From positions 1-64,000 of the forward strand of contig JBBQTQ010000002.1 of assembly GCA_038213135.1 (NCBI GenBank): DNA of 64,000 nucleotides, given 5' to 3'. Both the position numbers and the translations under genes were made by a program. Positions 49,316 to 59,209 of this stretch are shown piece by piece. This stretch comes from JBBQTQ01 sp038213135 (GTDB lineage Bacteria; Actinomycetota; Thermoleophilia; Gaiellales; Gaiellaceae). The notes beneath the pieces are model-generated. The model saw only the letters and a program-made list of their open reading frames with translations. It ran no database searches and was not told the DNA's origin. Numbering within the stretch: the first letter of the stretch is position 1; every line of letters begins with the position of its first letter.

Positions 49316-50037
49316 CAGGTTCCCGGCGCGGCCGGACGGACGATCTTCGACGTCACGACGAGTACGCACGGCTTGTTGCCGCCGATCTGCAGCTTGCGGC
49401 CGTTCAGGTGGAACTCGAGGTTCGCGGGCGAGCCGATGTCGAGCCAGAGACGCCGCGCGACGAAGTGCTGGGACTGTCCCTTCTGCTGGATCGTGCCGTT
49501 GTAGACCTGGCGGCCGGTGGCGCTCCCGAGCCGCACGACGACGAGCGAGTCGCCGCGCACGGCCTTCACGAGCAGATTGGCCTGCTTCGTCCCGCGCACG
49601 ACCGGCTTGGCCGGCCCGGGCTTCCGGCCGAGATTCGGGACATGCGGCTGGTTGCCGCCGCCGAACTTCCAGGCGGCGAAGATCAGGGCCGTCACGACCC
49701 CGATGCCGAGCAGAGCGAGCACGACGACGTTCCGCTCGACCTTCCGACTGTGCCGCGGCCGCGCGGTGCTGCGCCGGGGCCGGAGCGGAGCTTCCTCCTC
49801 GCCGGTCGCGAAGCGCGAGTTCCATTCGTCCACGTAGATCTGGCCGTCCAGGCCGAGGTAGTCGGCATACGAGCGCAGGAAGCCCTTCACGTAGGTCTGG
49901 GAGGGCAGGATCTCGAAGCGCTCGTCCTCGAGGGCGCGCAGGTACTTGCCACGGATCTTCGTGGCCTGCTCGAGCTCCATGAAGTCGAGGTTCTGGCGCG
50001 TACGCGCCTCGCGAAGGGTGTTTCCGATCTCGAACAC
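49312..50037 (-). CDS. RodZ-like helix-turn-helix membrane protein
   Basis: A 241-aa protein. N-terminal HTH_25 domain (IGNTLREARTRQNLDFMELEQATKIRGKYLRALEDERFEILPSQTYVKGFLRSYADYLGL, residues 3-63), a basic juxtamembrane stretch (RPRHSRKVERN), one TM (VVVLALLGIGVVTALIFAAW), and an extracellular DUF4115-like beta domain. RodZ links MreB to the cell-shape machinery; in non-rod Actinobacteria the role is less clear. GTG start at 50037 before FEIGNTL. Confidence 0.8.
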   Translation of the reverse strand: MFEIGNTLREARTRQNLDFMELEQATKIRGKYLRALEDERFEILPSQTYVKGFLRSYADYLGLDGQIYVDEWNSRFATGEEEAPLRPRRSTARPRHSRKVERNVVVLALLGIGVVTALIFAAWKFGGGNQPHVPNLGRKPGPAKPVVRGTKQANLLVKAVRGDSLVVVRLGSATGRQVYNGTIQQKGQSQHFVARRLWLDIGSPANLEFHLNGRKLQIGGNKPCVLVVTSKIVRPAAPGTC

Positions 50038-50057
50038 GAGAACGTCGATTGTAGGCG

Positions 50058-50423
50058 CTATGAGGCGAAAAGCGTTAGCAGCCCGAAGAATCCGAGTGCC
50101 ACCGCGGCCGTGACAGCCATGCAAAGTCCGGCAATTCCGAGTACGCGGCCGATTGCGGCCGTCCGTTCGCCCCCGCTCCGGCCGAGCGTGCGGGCCGCGT
50201 ATTCGCGGCCGCGGCGGGCCAGCACGATCGCCGCGATCCCGAGCAGGATCGCCGCGGGCAGCGAGCCGGCTCCGGAGTTGATCATCGTCACGGCGGCGCT
50301 CTGGCGAGCGAGCAGGATGCCCGCCGGGATCACGATCACGGCCAGAGAGCCGACCAGCACCGAGGCCGCCGCGCGGGGATTCCCCAGCGAGACGAAGCTA
50401 TTGCTTCTTGTATGGACGTCCAA
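50058..50423 (-). CDS. Small three-TM membrane protein
   Basis: A 121-aa protein with helices at VLVGSLAVIVIPAGILLA, AAILLGIAAIVLARRG and VLGIAGLCMAVTAAVALGFFGLL. The start overlaps the permease stop by 26 bp. DUF4190-like layout; no function evident. Confidence 0.6.
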   Translation of the reverse strand: MDVHTRSNSFVSLGNPRAAASVLVGSLAVIVIPAGILLARQSAAVTMINSGAGSLPAAILLGIAAIVLARRGREYAARTLGRSGGERTAAIGRVLGIAGLCMAVTAAVALGFFGLLTLFAS

Positions 50424-51618
50424 CAGAGGCGGGCGGAATGCTGCGGCCGATCACGCCGGCGACCGCGATCAGGGTGAGCACGTACGGTAGCGCTTCGAGG
50501 AGCAGGACCTCCGCAGAGTTCGGGTAGATGTCCTGCAGGCGCCGCGCGAGCGCGAACGAGAACCCGAAGAGGGCTGACGCCGCGAAGGCGCCGAGGGGGC
50601 GCCAGTTGCCGAAGATCAGCGCGGCGAGGCCGATGAAGCCGCGGCCCGCGGTGATGTTCTCCGAGAACGACGTCGTGAAGGCCGACACGCCCACACCGCC
50701 GAGGGCGGCGAGCATCCCGGAGACCGTCACGGACGCGTAGCGGATCCTGTAGACCGAGAGCCCCACGGTGTCGGCCGCGCGCGGATGCTCGCCGACGGCA
50801 CGGATCCGCAGCCCGATCGACGTCTTGAACATCACGATGTACGAGATGAAGAGCAGCGCGATCATCAGCCAGACCGTCAGGTTCAGGTGGCCGAACGCGT
50901 TGTCCCAGAAGTTGCCCGGCGGGATGTGCTTGAGGCCGGGGATGTTGACGTCGGGGATCGTCGGAATCCCCGTGCCGGGCGTGCCGTTCGCGCCGTAAAT
51001 CTTGATGTAGAAGTAGCCGGTGATCCCGAGCGCCAGGAAGTTGACGGCGGTGCCGCCGACGATCTGGTCGGCGCGCAGGTGGATCGCGAAGATCGCGTAG
51101 ACGAACGCCAGCACGCCTCCCGAGGCGATTCCGACCAGCATCCCGAGCGGCCAGGAGTGGAGCTTGTCGGCGCCGAGGATGCCGAAGAAGGCGCCCATCA
51201 GCATCATCCCCTCGAGCCCGATGTTCACGACGCCGCTGCGCTCCGCGAACATGCCGCCGAGCGCCGCGTAGGTCAGCGGCGTCGCGAAGATGAACATCGT
51301 CGAGATCAGCACGCCCCAGTCGACGACGCCGGACAGGTTCGACGTGCTCGTGTTCGTGGCGACGAGCCCCAACGCGATTGCGAAGACGCCGGCGATCACG
51401 GCGCCGCCACCGACCTTGTGCTCGCCGCGCGTCCAGGCCCAGATGCCGAGCGCCATGCCCAGGAGGCCGAACACGACCGGGAGCGCGATCGTCCTGCCCT
51501 CGAGCGGCGGCAGGGCGAGCCAGAGGCCGAGGAGCGCGGAGAGGATGCCGGCGATCCCGATGCGCCGCGGCAACGCCACCCGCCGCGCCGCGTCGAACGA
51601 CGAGGCGAACGTGCTCAC
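50398..51618 (-). CDS. ABC transporter permease, nucleoside/BMP type (second permease)
   Basis: A 406-aa membrane protein of the BPD_transp_2 family with about ten helices and the signature region GGMFAERSGVVNIGLEGMMLMGAFFG. GTG start overlaps the upstream permease stop. With the other permease, the dual ATPase and the BMP binding protein it forms a complete importer of the purine nucleoside type (as YufPQ/NupPQ). Confidence 0.88.
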   Translation of the reverse strand: MSTFASSFDAARRVALPRRIGIAGILSALLGLWLALPPLEGRTIALPVVFGLLGMALGIWAWTRGEHKVGGGAVIAGVFAIALGLVATNTSTSNLSGVVDWGVLISTMFIFATPLTYAALGGMFAERSGVVNIGLEGMMLMGAFFGILGADKLHSWPLGMLVGIASGGVLAFVYAIFAIHLRADQIVGGTAVNFLALGITGYFYIKIYGANGTPGTGIPTIPDVNIPGLKHIPPGNFWDNAFGHLNLTVWLMIALLFISYIVMFKTSIGLRIRAVGEHPRAADTVGLSVYRIRYASVTVSGMLAALGGVGVSAFTTSFSENITAGRGFIGLAALIFGNWRPLGAFAASALFGFSFALARRLQDIYPNSAEVLLLEALPYVLTLIAVAGVIGRSIPPASVGRPYKKQ

Positions 51619-52907
51619 GCCGCGCCTTCCGCTGCGGGCTTCGCCGGCCGCGGCCCGGCCGCTCGCAGCTTCCGGCGGGCGTTCCAGATGTAGAGGATCA
51701 GCACGTCCGCGCCCACGAAGAGCAGGACGAGTCCCTGGATGATCCCGCTCAGGTTGCCGGCGAGGCTCGGGTCGAAGACCTGCTGGATCGCCGGGTTGCG
51801 CGTCGAGGTTCCCTGGACGAGCCCGGCGAAGAGCAGCGCCCCGATCGGGATTCCGATCGCCGAGTTGCGACCGAGCAGCGCCACGGCGATCCCGATGAAG
51901 CCGATGTTCACGACCGAGACGTCGATCTGGCCGAAGCGGAACTGCCAGCCGAGGATGTCCATCGAGCCGGCGAGACCGGCGAAGGTTCCCGAGATCGCCA
52001 TCGCGAGCACGTAGCTCTTGTTGACGTTGATGCCGCCGTAGCGCGCCGCGTCCACGTTGAAGCCGGTCGCGCGGACCTCGTAGCCGAGCGTAGTCCGGTT
52101 GAGGATCACCCAGAAGAGCACAGGCATCGCGAGCGCGATGAAGAACCCGACGTGCAGCCCTGAGAGCACCGGGTTGCCCCAGAAGACGGGCAGATGCGCG
52201 CCCGGCGCGATGTCGTTCGAGACCGGGACGGCCGTGTTGGTCGAGTTCTGGAGCGGCCCGCCCTGGCTGAACAGGTACGACGCGGTCCAGACGGCTATCC
52301 AGTTGAGCATGATCGTCGAGATCACCTCGTGGACGCCGCGCGTGGCCTTCAGCCAGCCCGCGATCGCCGCCCACGCAGCACCGCCGAGCCCGGCCACGGC
52401 GATCGCGAAGACCACGTGCAGGAACGGGTTCAGGTTCGTGAACGAGGCCCCGACCCAGATGGAGAGGGTCGCGCCCACGATGTACTGGCCGTTGCCGCCG
52501 ATGTTGAAGAGCCCGCAGCGGAACGCGAAGGAGACCGCGAGCCCCGTGAAGATCAGGGTCGTCGTCAGGATCAGCGTCTGCTGGAGGTTGAACGCGGCGT
52601 TGACGCGGTCGCTCCCGGACACCCACGGGAAAAGCCAGTTCAGGCCGGTGCCGTTGAAGATCCCCTTGTAGGCCTTCCAGGTGGAGCTGATCGGGTGGTA
52701 CCACGGCTCCTTGCCGTGAGGCAGGTTCGTCGCGGCGATCACGATGCCGCCAATCAGGAAGGCGACGATCGTGGTGATGACGGGAACGATCACCCCGCCG
52801 GCGCGCTGCGCGATTCCGAGCCGCTCGGCCACGCTCGGCGCGTAGTCGCCGCCGTGTGGCTGCTTCGGCTCCTCGAGCTCGTGGTCGAGCTGGTCTTCGC
52901 CACTCAC
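51615..52907 (-). CDS. ABC transporter permease, nucleoside/BMP type (first permease)
   Basis: A 430-aa BPD_transp_2 permease. An acidic cytosolic N-terminus, then about ten helices; FRCGLFNIGGNGQYIVGA is the family signature. GTG start overlaps the ATPase stop. Pairs with the following permease. Confidence 0.88.
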   Translation of the reverse strand: MSGEDQLDHELEEPKQPHGGDYAPSVAERLGIAQRAGGVIVPVITTIVAFLIGGIVIAATNLPHGKEPWYHPISSTWKAYKGIFNGTGLNWLFPWVSGSDRVNAAFNLQQTLILTTTLIFTGLAVSFAFRCGLFNIGGNGQYIVGATLSIWVGASFTNLNPFLHVVFAIAVAGLGGAAWAAIAGWLKATRGVHEVISTIMLNWIAVWTASYLFSQGGPLQNSTNTAVPVSNDIAPGAHLPVFWGNPVLSGLHVGFFIALAMPVLFWVILNRTTLGYEVRATGFNVDAARYGGINVNKSYVLAMAISGTFAGLAGSMDILGWQFRFGQIDVSVVNIGFIGIAVALLGRNSAIGIPIGALLFAGLVQGTSTRNPAIQQVFDPSLAGNLSGIIQGLVLLFVGADVLILYIWNARRKLRAAGPRPAKPAAEGAA

Positions 52908-54436
52908 GCGACCGCAGCCTCCTTCCGCCCGCCCCCGGTCATCGCGATCCCGAGTGCTTCCTCACTCGTGTCGGGCGGGAACTCGCCGACGATCGCCCCC
53001 TCGAAGATGACGAGAATCCGGTCGGAGAGCGAGAGCACCTCGTCCAACTCGAAGGAGACGAGCAGGATGCCGCGGCCCTTGTCCCGCTCGGCGACAAGGC
53101 GCCGGTGGACGTACTCGATCGCCCCGACGTCGAGGCCGCGGGTCGGCTGCGCGGCGATCAGCAGGCGCGGGTCGCGCGAGACCTCGCGGGCGACCACGAC
53201 CTTCTGCTGATTGCCCCCCGAGAGCGCGCCCGCGTGCGTGCGCGGGCCGCCGCCGCGAATGTCGAAGTCCTTGATCAGGCCGCGCGCCCGTTCGATCAGG
53301 CGGTTCGGGTAGAGCCAGCCCCGCTTCGAGGCGGGCTCGTGGACGTAGTCGTGCAGCGCAATGTTCTCGGCGATCGAGAAGTCCATCACGAGGCCGCGCC
53401 GCTGCCGGTCCTCGGGGATGTGGCCCATGCCCGCGTCGAGCATGTCGCGCGCCGAGGCGCCTGCCATGGACTTGCCTTCGAGCTGAATGGCGCCGCTCCG
53501 CACGGAACGCAGCCCGGTCAGCGCGTCGATCAGCTCGCTCTGGCCGTTGCCGTCGACCCCGGCGAGGCCCACGATCTCGCCCGCCCGCACCTGCAGCGAG
53601 ACCCCGGCGACCTTCTCGAGGTCGCGGTCGTCGCGGACGTGGAGCTCCTTGACGTCCAGCAGCACCTCGCCCGGATGCGCAGTCTGCTTCTCCACGCGCA
53701 GCAGCACTTCGCGGCCGACCATCGCCCGCGCCAGGCTCTCCTCGGTCGCGCCCTCGCGCGGAACGGTCTCGACCTTCCGGCCCCGTCGCAGCACCGAGAT
53801 CCGGTCTGCGACCTCGAGCACCTCGTGCAGCTTGTGGCTGATGAAGATGATCGAGGTGCCCTTTGCGGTCAGCCCGTGGATGATCGTGAAGAGCTCACGC
53901 GCCTCCTGCGGCGTCAGCACGCTCGTCGGCTCGTCGAGGATCAGGATCTGCGCGTTGCGGTAGAGCGCCTTCAGGATCTCCACCCGCTGCTGCTGAGCGA
54001 CCGTGATGTCCTGGATGCGCGCGTCGGGATCGACGGCCAGGGCGAACGTGTCCGAGAGCTCCCGCACGCGACGCCGCGCCTTGCCGAAATCGAGCAGCAC
54101 CCCCGCGTAGGTCGGCTCCTCGGCGAGCACGATGTTCTCGGCGACGGTCATCACCGGGATCAGCATGAAGTGCTGGTGGACCATGCCGATCCCGGCGCGG
54201 ATCGCATCCTTCGCGGAGGCGAACGACTGGAGCTTCCCGTTCAGCAGGATCTCCCCCTCGTCCGGGCTGTAGAGCCCCGAGAGGACGTTCATCAGGGTCG
54301 ACTTGCCGGCGCCGTTCTCCCCCAGGAGCGCGTGCACCTCGCCGCGGCGCACGTCGAGGTCGATGTGGTCGTTCGCCAGCACGCCCGGGAACTGCTTGAT
54401 GATGCCACGCAGCTCGAGGACGGGAGGCTCGGACAT
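52904..54436 (-). CDS. ABC transporter ATPase with two ATP-binding domains (nucleoside/sugar type)
   Basis: A 510-aa protein of RbsA/MglA/NupO design. The first domain has Walker A LLGENGAGKSTLM, and signature and Walker B regions near ILILDEPTSVL; the second domain has the altered P-loop GVDGNGQSEL and LSGGNQQKVVVARE. The two-domain form energises a heterodimeric permease. ATG 54436 starts before SEPPVLEL; seven upstream codons are optional. A terminator-like stem lies between it and the binding-protein gene. Confidence 0.9.
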   Translation of the reverse strand: MSEPPVLELRGIIKQFPGVLANDHIDLDVRRGEVHALLGENGAGKSTLMNVLSGLYSPDEGEILLNGKLQSFASAKDAIRAGIGMVHQHFMLIPVMTVAENIVLAEEPTYAGVLLDFGKARRRVRELSDTFALAVDPDARIQDITVAQQQRVEILKALYRNAQILILDEPTSVLTPQEARELFTIIHGLTAKGTSIIFISHKLHEVLEVADRISVLRRGRKVETVPREGATEESLARAMVGREVLLRVEKQTAHPGEVLLDVKELHVRDDRDLEKVAGVSLQVRAGEIVGLAGVDGNGQSELIDALTGLRSVRSGAIQLEGKSMAGASARDMLDAGMGHIPEDRQRRGLVMDFSIAENIALHDYVHEPASKRGWLYPNRLIERARGLIKDFDIRGGGPRTHAGALSGGNQQKVVVAREVSRDPRLLIAAQPTRGLDVGAIEYVHRRLVAERDKGRGILLVSFELDEVLSLSDRILVIFEGAIVGEFPPDTSEEALGIAMTGGGRKEAAVA

Positions 54437-54457
54437 GGGCGCGCGCGATTCTTTCAC

Positions 54458-54491
54458 GAAAGCAAGAGGGCGGACCTTGCGGCCCGCCCTC
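54458..54491 (-). terminator. Terminator or attenuator between binding-protein and ABC genes
   Basis: Minus strand gagggcgg pairs with ccgccctc around gccgcaaggt, then ttgctttc. Such partial terminators often keep the binding protein more abundant than the membrane parts. Confidence 0.6.
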
Positions 54492-54515
54492 CCCTACTTC
54501 GGCTCCGGATCGGAG

Positions 54516-55547
54516 TTACAGCTTGCCCGGGGGCTTGATCTTCCCCGACTTGATCTGGTTGCCGAAAGCGTTCATCTTGGCGATGAAGTTCGCCGGCACC
54601 TTCGAGCTGATCTTGCCGATTGCGACGCCGCCGTTCTTCAGGTTGAAGACGAGGTCGGTGCCGCCGATCTTCTTGCCGTCCTTGACCGCCTTCACGGCGA
54701 GGAAGACGCCAACGTCGACGTGCTTGACGACGCTCGTCAGGATGTGCGGGCCGAGGTACGACTGGTCGACATCGACGCCGATGCCCCAGACGTGCTTCTG
54801 CTTGGCCGCGTTCAGCGTGCCGAATCCGCACGGGCCGGCGACGTTGAACTCGACCTGCGAGCCGGCTGCGATCTGCTGCAGCGCGACGACCTTGCACTTG
54901 TCCTGCTCGGTGAAGGAGTTCGAGTAGCCGATCAGGACCTTGGTCCCGGCTACACACTTCGCCGCGCCGGCCTTGTACCCCGCGAGGAACGCGTCGACCG
55001 GCGGGATCTTGATGCCGCCGACCACGCCGATCGTGGTCTTGCCGGCCTTCTGCGCCATCAACGCGGCGAGGCAGCCGGCCATGTAGCTGTTCTCCTGCGT
55101 GGCGTAGGTGAGGCCCGTGACGTTCGGGAGCGGACCCTTCGCTCCCTTGCCCGCGATCGACGGGTCGTAGGTCGAGTCGTCGGTGATCGCGAACGTGGTG
55201 CTCGGGAACTGCTTCGCGACGGTGCCCAGATCGGCGGCGAGCAGGAAGCCGGCGCCGATGATGATGTTGAAGTTCTGGCGGGCGAGCGTCGTGAAGTTCG
55301 GGATGTAGTCGCCCGGTGCCTTCGACTCGATCGCCTGTGTCTGGACGCCGAGCTGGGCCTTCGCACGGTTCAGCCCCTGGAGCTGGTACTGGTTGAAGCC
55401 CTTGTCGTTGAAGCGGCCGACGTCGCTGACGAGGCCCGCCTTGATCGTCGCCCCGAGGGACGCACTGCCGGCACCGACCGCCGTCGCTGCGACGGCTGCG
55501 GTAATGGCGAGCGCGAGTCCGGTCGACACGAAGCGCTTTCTAATCAC
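54516..55547 (-). CDS. BMP-family nucleoside-binding protein
   Basis: A 343-aa secreted binding protein (Bmp domain). AGLVSDVGRFNDKGFNQYQLQGL, IIIGAGFLLAADLGTVAKQFPSTTFAITDDS and IGVVGGIKIPPVDAFLAGYKAG are typical of PnrA/BmpA. The signal peptide (ALAITAAVAATAVGAGSAS) has no lipobox Cys, unusual for a protein that must stay near a membrane importer in a monoderm. The nucleoside hydrolase and ribokinase at 60-61.7 kb suit its likely cargo. Confidence 0.88.
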   Translation of the reverse strand: MIRKRFVSTGLALAITAAVAATAVGAGSASLGATIKAGLVSDVGRFNDKGFNQYQLQGLNRAKAQLGVQTQAIESKAPGDYIPNFTTLARQNFNIIIGAGFLLAADLGTVAKQFPSTTFAITDDSTYDPSIAGKGAKGPLPNVTGLTYATQENSYMAGCLAALMAQKAGKTTIGVVGGIKIPPVDAFLAGYKAGAAKCVAGTKVLIGYSNSFTEQDKCKVVALQQIAAGSQVEFNVAGPCGFGTLNAAKQKHVWGIGVDVDQSYLGPHILTSVVKHVDVGVFLAVKAVKDGKKIGGTDLVFNLKNGGVAIGKISSKVPANFIAKMNAFGNQIKSGKIKPPGKL

Positions 55548-55644
55548 AAATCCTCCTCTTCCGGGGATACGCGTCCTGTGTGAGGACCGGTTGATCCTAT
55601 TCCTTCCACGGAGAAGGCTTCAAGCGACGCGCTACCTTCCGCGC

Positions 55645-56871
55645 GTGGATCAGAGGGCCGTCACGCTCGCCTTCGACCCTTCCGACCAGGAGTTCCTCGC
55701 AGACCCCTACCCCCTGCTCGGCCGCCTGCGAGAGCAGGCTCGCTTGTTCTACGAGCCGGAGCGCGAGCGCTGGTTCGTCACGCGGCACGAGGACGTCCGG
55801 GCCTGTCTGCGCGACAAGCGGCTCGGCAGGAACTTCCGGCACGTGATGGCGCCCGAGGAGATCGGCGTGCCCGAGCTCGACCCGCGCTGGCAGGCCTTCT
55901 GGGACACGGAGCGCTGGAGCCTGCTCTGGCTCGAGCCGCCGGAGCACACTCGGCTGCGGAAGCTCGTGGCGGCGGCGTTCACGCCGCGGGCGGTGGAGGC
56001 GCTACGCGCGCCTGCGGCCGAGCTCGCGGTCGAGTTGCTCGAGCCGCTCGCCGAGGCAGGCGAGATGGAGCTGCTCTACGACTACGCGCAGCCTTTCTCG
56101 ATCGCGGTCATCTGCCGGATGCTGGGCGTCCCGGTCGATCGCCAGCGCGACCTGCTCGACTGGTCGCACCGGCTCGTGAAGATGTACGAGTTCGACGTGC
56201 CGCTCGCGACGGCCGAGGCCGCGAACCGGGCGGCGGCCGAGTTCCGCGACTACGTGGAGGAGCTGATCGTCGAGCGCCGGTCGAAGCCGCGGGACGACAT
56301 GGTCACGGCGCTCGCGGAGGCGCGGGTCGACGGCGGCCGCCTCTCCGACGACGAGATCGTCAGCACCGTGATCGTGCTCCTGAACGCGGGCCACGAGGCG
56401 ACGGTCAACACGCTCGGGAACGGGATGCTCGCCTTCGCCCGCCGACCGGAGCAATGGCAGCGGGTCGTGAGTGGCGAGGTGCCCGCCGGGCTCGCGCTCG
56501 AGGAGATGATCCGCTACGACCCACCCCTGCAGCTGTTCGAGCGCTGGGTGCTCGAAGACGGGTTCGCGATCGGCGAAACGCCGATCCCGCGCGGCGCGAA
56601 GGTCTCGCTTCTCTTCGGCTCGGCGAACCGCGACCCGCGGGTGTTCGAGCAGCCGGACGAGTTCGATCCGGCCCGGGCGAACGCGGCGCAGCACATCGGC
56701 TTCGGTGGCGGCATCCACGTCTGCATCGGCGCACCGCTCGCACGCGTCGAGCTCGAGGCGAGCGTGGATGCGCTGCGGCGGTTGTGGCCGGACTTCACGC
56801 TCGCGGAGGAGCCGCGCCACACCGGCGCCTTCGTGATCTGGGGGCTGGAAGAACTGCGCCTCGCTCGTTAG
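55645..56871 (+). CDS. Cytochrome P450
   Basis: A 408-aa soluble bacterial P450. I-helix LLNAGHEATVNTLGNG, K-helix ExxR in EEMIRYDP, and the heme loop FGGGIHVCIGAPLAR are intact; WLEPPEHTRLRKLVAAAFTP is the C-helix region. Resembles CYP families acting on small lipids or secondary metabolites; substrate unknown. GTG start. Divergent from the BMP gene; no ferredoxin gene nearby. Confidence 0.92.
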   Translation: MDQRAVTLAFDPSDQEFLADPYPLLGRLREQARLFYEPERERWFVTRHEDVRACLRDKRLGRNFRHVMAPEEIGVPELDPRWQAFWDTERWSLLWLEPPEHTRLRKLVAAAFTPRAVEALRAPAAELAVELLEPLAEAGEMELLYDYAQPFSIAVICRMLGVPVDRQRDLLDWSHRLVKMYEFDVPLATAEAANRAAAEFRDYVEELIVERRSKPRDDMVTALAEARVDGGRLSDDEIVSTVIVLLNAGHEATVNTLGNGMLAFARRPEQWQRVVSGEVPAGLALEEMIRYDPPLQLFERWVLEDGFAIGETPIPRGAKVSLLFGSANRDPRVFEQPDEFDPARANAAQHIGFGGGIHVCIGAPLARVELEASVDALRRLWPDFTLAEEPRHTGAFVIWGLEELRLAR

Positions 56872-56880
56872 GGCGCGCAG

Positions 56881-56921
56881 GGCCGAGGGACAGGCCTCTC
56901 GAGGCCTGTCCCTCACACCAC
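56881..56921 (-). repeat. REP-like palindrome, copy 6
   Basis: GGCCGAGGGACAGGCCT, loop CTCG, AGGCCTGTCCCTCACACCAC. Placed between the convergent ends of the P450 and ftsK genes. Flanking words agggcgcgca and tagggc match copy 1. Confidence 0.85.
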
Positions 56922-56930
56922 GATCTAGGG

Positions 56931-59114
56931 CTAGGAAGCTAGGTGCTGCTCCGTTTCGATCAGCACGCGGCGCGGCTTCGAGCCTTCGTACGGCGAGATG
57001 ATCCCTCGACGCTCGAGCATGTCGATCAGCCGGCCGGCACGCGTGTAGCCGACCCGTAGCCGGCGCTGGAGCAGCGACACCGACGCGGTCTGAGCCTGGA
57101 CGACGATCTCGATCGCCTTGTCGAGCAGCGGATCCTCGTCGGGATCGAAGGCCTCGTCCCCATCCTCGACGTCCTCGGCGAAGACCTCAGGCAGCTCGAG
57201 CAGCGACTCGTCGAGCACCTGCTCGCGCTCGGCGCGGCACTGCTCGACGAGCAGTGCGATCTCCTCCTCGCTCACGTAGGCGCCTTGCACACGCTGGACG
57301 CGAGAGGTACCGAGCGGCTTGAAGAGCATGTCGCCCTGGCCGAGCAGGCTCTCCGCACCGGCGGTGTCGAGGATCACGCGCGAGTCCGTCTGGCTCGAGA
57401 CGGCGAAGGCGATCCGGGAAGGGACGTTCGCCTTGATCATCCCGGTGATCACGTCCACGGACGGCCGCTGTGTGGCGAGCACGAGGTGGATGCCGACTGC
57501 GCGGGACTTCTGGGCGAGCCGGATGACCGCGTCCTCCACGTGCTGCGGCGAGATCATCATCAGGTCGGCCAGCTCGTCGATCACGACGAGCAGGTACGGG
57601 AGCGGATCCTCGCCGCGGCCGCGCAGCGAGCGGTTCATCTCCGGGAGGCTGCGCGCGCGGAGCACGCTCATCCGTTCGTAGCGCCGCTCCATCTCGGAAA
57701 CGACGTTCGCGAGGGCGGCGGCGGCCTGCTTCGGGCTCGAGACGACCGGCGTCAGCAAGTGGGGGATCGACTCGTAGAAGCCGAGCTCGACCCGTTTCGG
57801 GTCGATCAGGATCATCCGCACCTCGTCCGGGGTCGCTCGCAGCAGGATCGAGCTGAGGATCGTGTTGATGCAGCCGGACTTGCCCGAGCCGGTCGTGCCG
57901 GCGATCAGGACGTGCGGGAGGCGCGCGAGGTCGGTCCAGACGGCCTGGCCGGAGATGTCCTTGCCGAGCCAGACCGAGAGCGGGCTCGCGGCCTGTGGCA
58001 GGTCGTCGAAGATGTCGCCGAGCGTGACGAGGTTCGGGGAGAGGTTCGGCACCTCAACGCCCACGGCCTGCTTGCCGGGGATCGGCGCCAGGATGCGGAT
58101 CTCGGTGGTGGCAAGCGCGTAGGAGAGGTCGTCCTTCAGCTGCGCGACCTTGGCGACCTTCGTGCCGGGCGCGAGCTGGAGCTCGTAGCGCGTGACGCGC
58201 GGGCCGGAGATCTCACCGATCACCCTGGCGTCGACGCCGAAGTTGGCGAGCGTGGTCACGAGCAGCTCCGCCATGCGGGCGCTGTCGGCGGCCGTGCTGC
58301 CGGCGACGGCCTGCGAGCGGCGCAGCAGCCCGCGGTCGGGCAGCGTGTAGCTCTCGCCGGTGGAGGAAACGTCGAAGAGCGTCTCCTGGTCGGGCTCGTC
58401 CGGGCGCGGCTCGAGCAGGAAGGCGGGCGGCTCGAGCGAGGTCGGCGTGATCACGACGTCCGGGAAGTCCTCGACCGCGTCGATGAGGGGGGCCGCTGGG
58501 CCAGCAGGCACGACGGCGAGCGAAATCGGCTCGAGGCGGGGCGCGACCGCGCGCCGCGGGCGTGAAGCGCGCGCCCGATTGCCCGCGGAGCGGAAAGCGT
58601 GGCCGGAGCGGCGGATGAACGCGCCAGCGGACGCCCCGGAGAGCAGCAGCGCGCCGATCAGGAGCAGGAACCCACCGAGCAACGTCGTCCCCGTCGAGCC
58701 GATCGCGAGGCCGAACAGCTTGCCGAGACCCTGGCCGGCGTAGCCGCCGTGGTGGGCGCCGAGCACCGTGATCAGACCGAACGCGGTCACGATCAGCCCG
58801 GTCCGGAACGGACGCACGTCGATCAGCGCGCTCCTCCCGAGCATCAGGGCACCGAGCACGCAGAGCACCACCGGCAGCGCGAAAACTGCGCCGCCGATCA
58901 CCGCGTGGATCCCGTCCGCGATCGCCTTGCCGGCGTAGCCGCCGTTCCAGCGCGCGTAGAGGACGGTGCCGAGGAAGATCCCGAGCGCCGCAAGCGCGAG
59001 GCCGATCAGCTCTGGATGGTGGTGGCTACGGGCTCGCTTGCGTTTGCTCGTGCGCTTCTTGACGCGGGAAGGCGTCTTCGGGCGCAGCTTCGTCTGGCGC
59101 TTTCTGGCGGCCAT
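56931..59114 (-). CDS. ftsK: DNA translocase FtsK/SpoIIIE
   Basis: A 727-aa DNA pump. Basic N-terminus, four TM helices (about residues 33-160), a short linker, then the motor: LIAGTTGSGKSGCINTIL (Walker A), LLVVIDELADLMM (Walker B), and VLATQRPSVDVITG. The C-terminal gamma winged helix (VSLLQRRLRVGYTRAGRLIDMLERRGIISPYEGSKPR) reads polarity sequences and activates XerD at dif, relevant to the dif-like viral border in this window. Confidence 0.93.
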   Translation of the reverse strand: MAARKRQTKLRPKTPSRVKKRTSKRKRARSHHHPELIGLALAALGIFLGTVLYARWNGGYAGKAIADGIHAVIGGAVFALPVVLCVLGALMLGRSALIDVRPFRTGLIVTAFGLITVLGAHHGGYAGQGLGKLFGLAIGSTGTTLLGGFLLLIGALLLSGASAGAFIRRSGHAFRSAGNRARASRPRRAVAPRLEPISLAVVPAGPAAPLIDAVEDFPDVVITPTSLEPPAFLLEPRPDEPDQETLFDVSSTGESYTLPDRGLLRRSQAVAGSTAADSARMAELLVTTLANFGVDARVIGEISGPRVTRYELQLAPGTKVAKVAQLKDDLSYALATTEIRILAPIPGKQAVGVEVPNLSPNLVTLGDIFDDLPQAASPLSVWLGKDISGQAVWTDLARLPHVLIAGTTGSGKSGCINTILSSILLRATPDEVRMILIDPKRVELGFYESIPHLLTPVVSSPKQAAAALANVVSEMERRYERMSVLRARSLPEMNRSLRGRGEDPLPYLLVVIDELADLMMISPQHVEDAVIRLAQKSRAVGIHLVLATQRPSVDVITGMIKANVPSRIAFAVSSQTDSRVILDTAGAESLLGQGDMLFKPLGTSRVQRVQGAYVSEEEIALLVEQCRAEREQVLDESLLELPEVFAEDVEDGDEAFDPDEDPLLDKAIEIVVQAQTASVSLLQRRLRVGYTRAGRLIDMLERRGIISPYEGSKPRRVLIETEQHLAS

Positions 59115-59209
59115 GGCTTCCGATTCGCCCCGGCCGCAGCGCTTCCTCCCGCGGCCCCACCAGGGCCAGACCTAGGTCTGGCCCTGGGCCATGGCCCTGC
59201 AGGACATGC

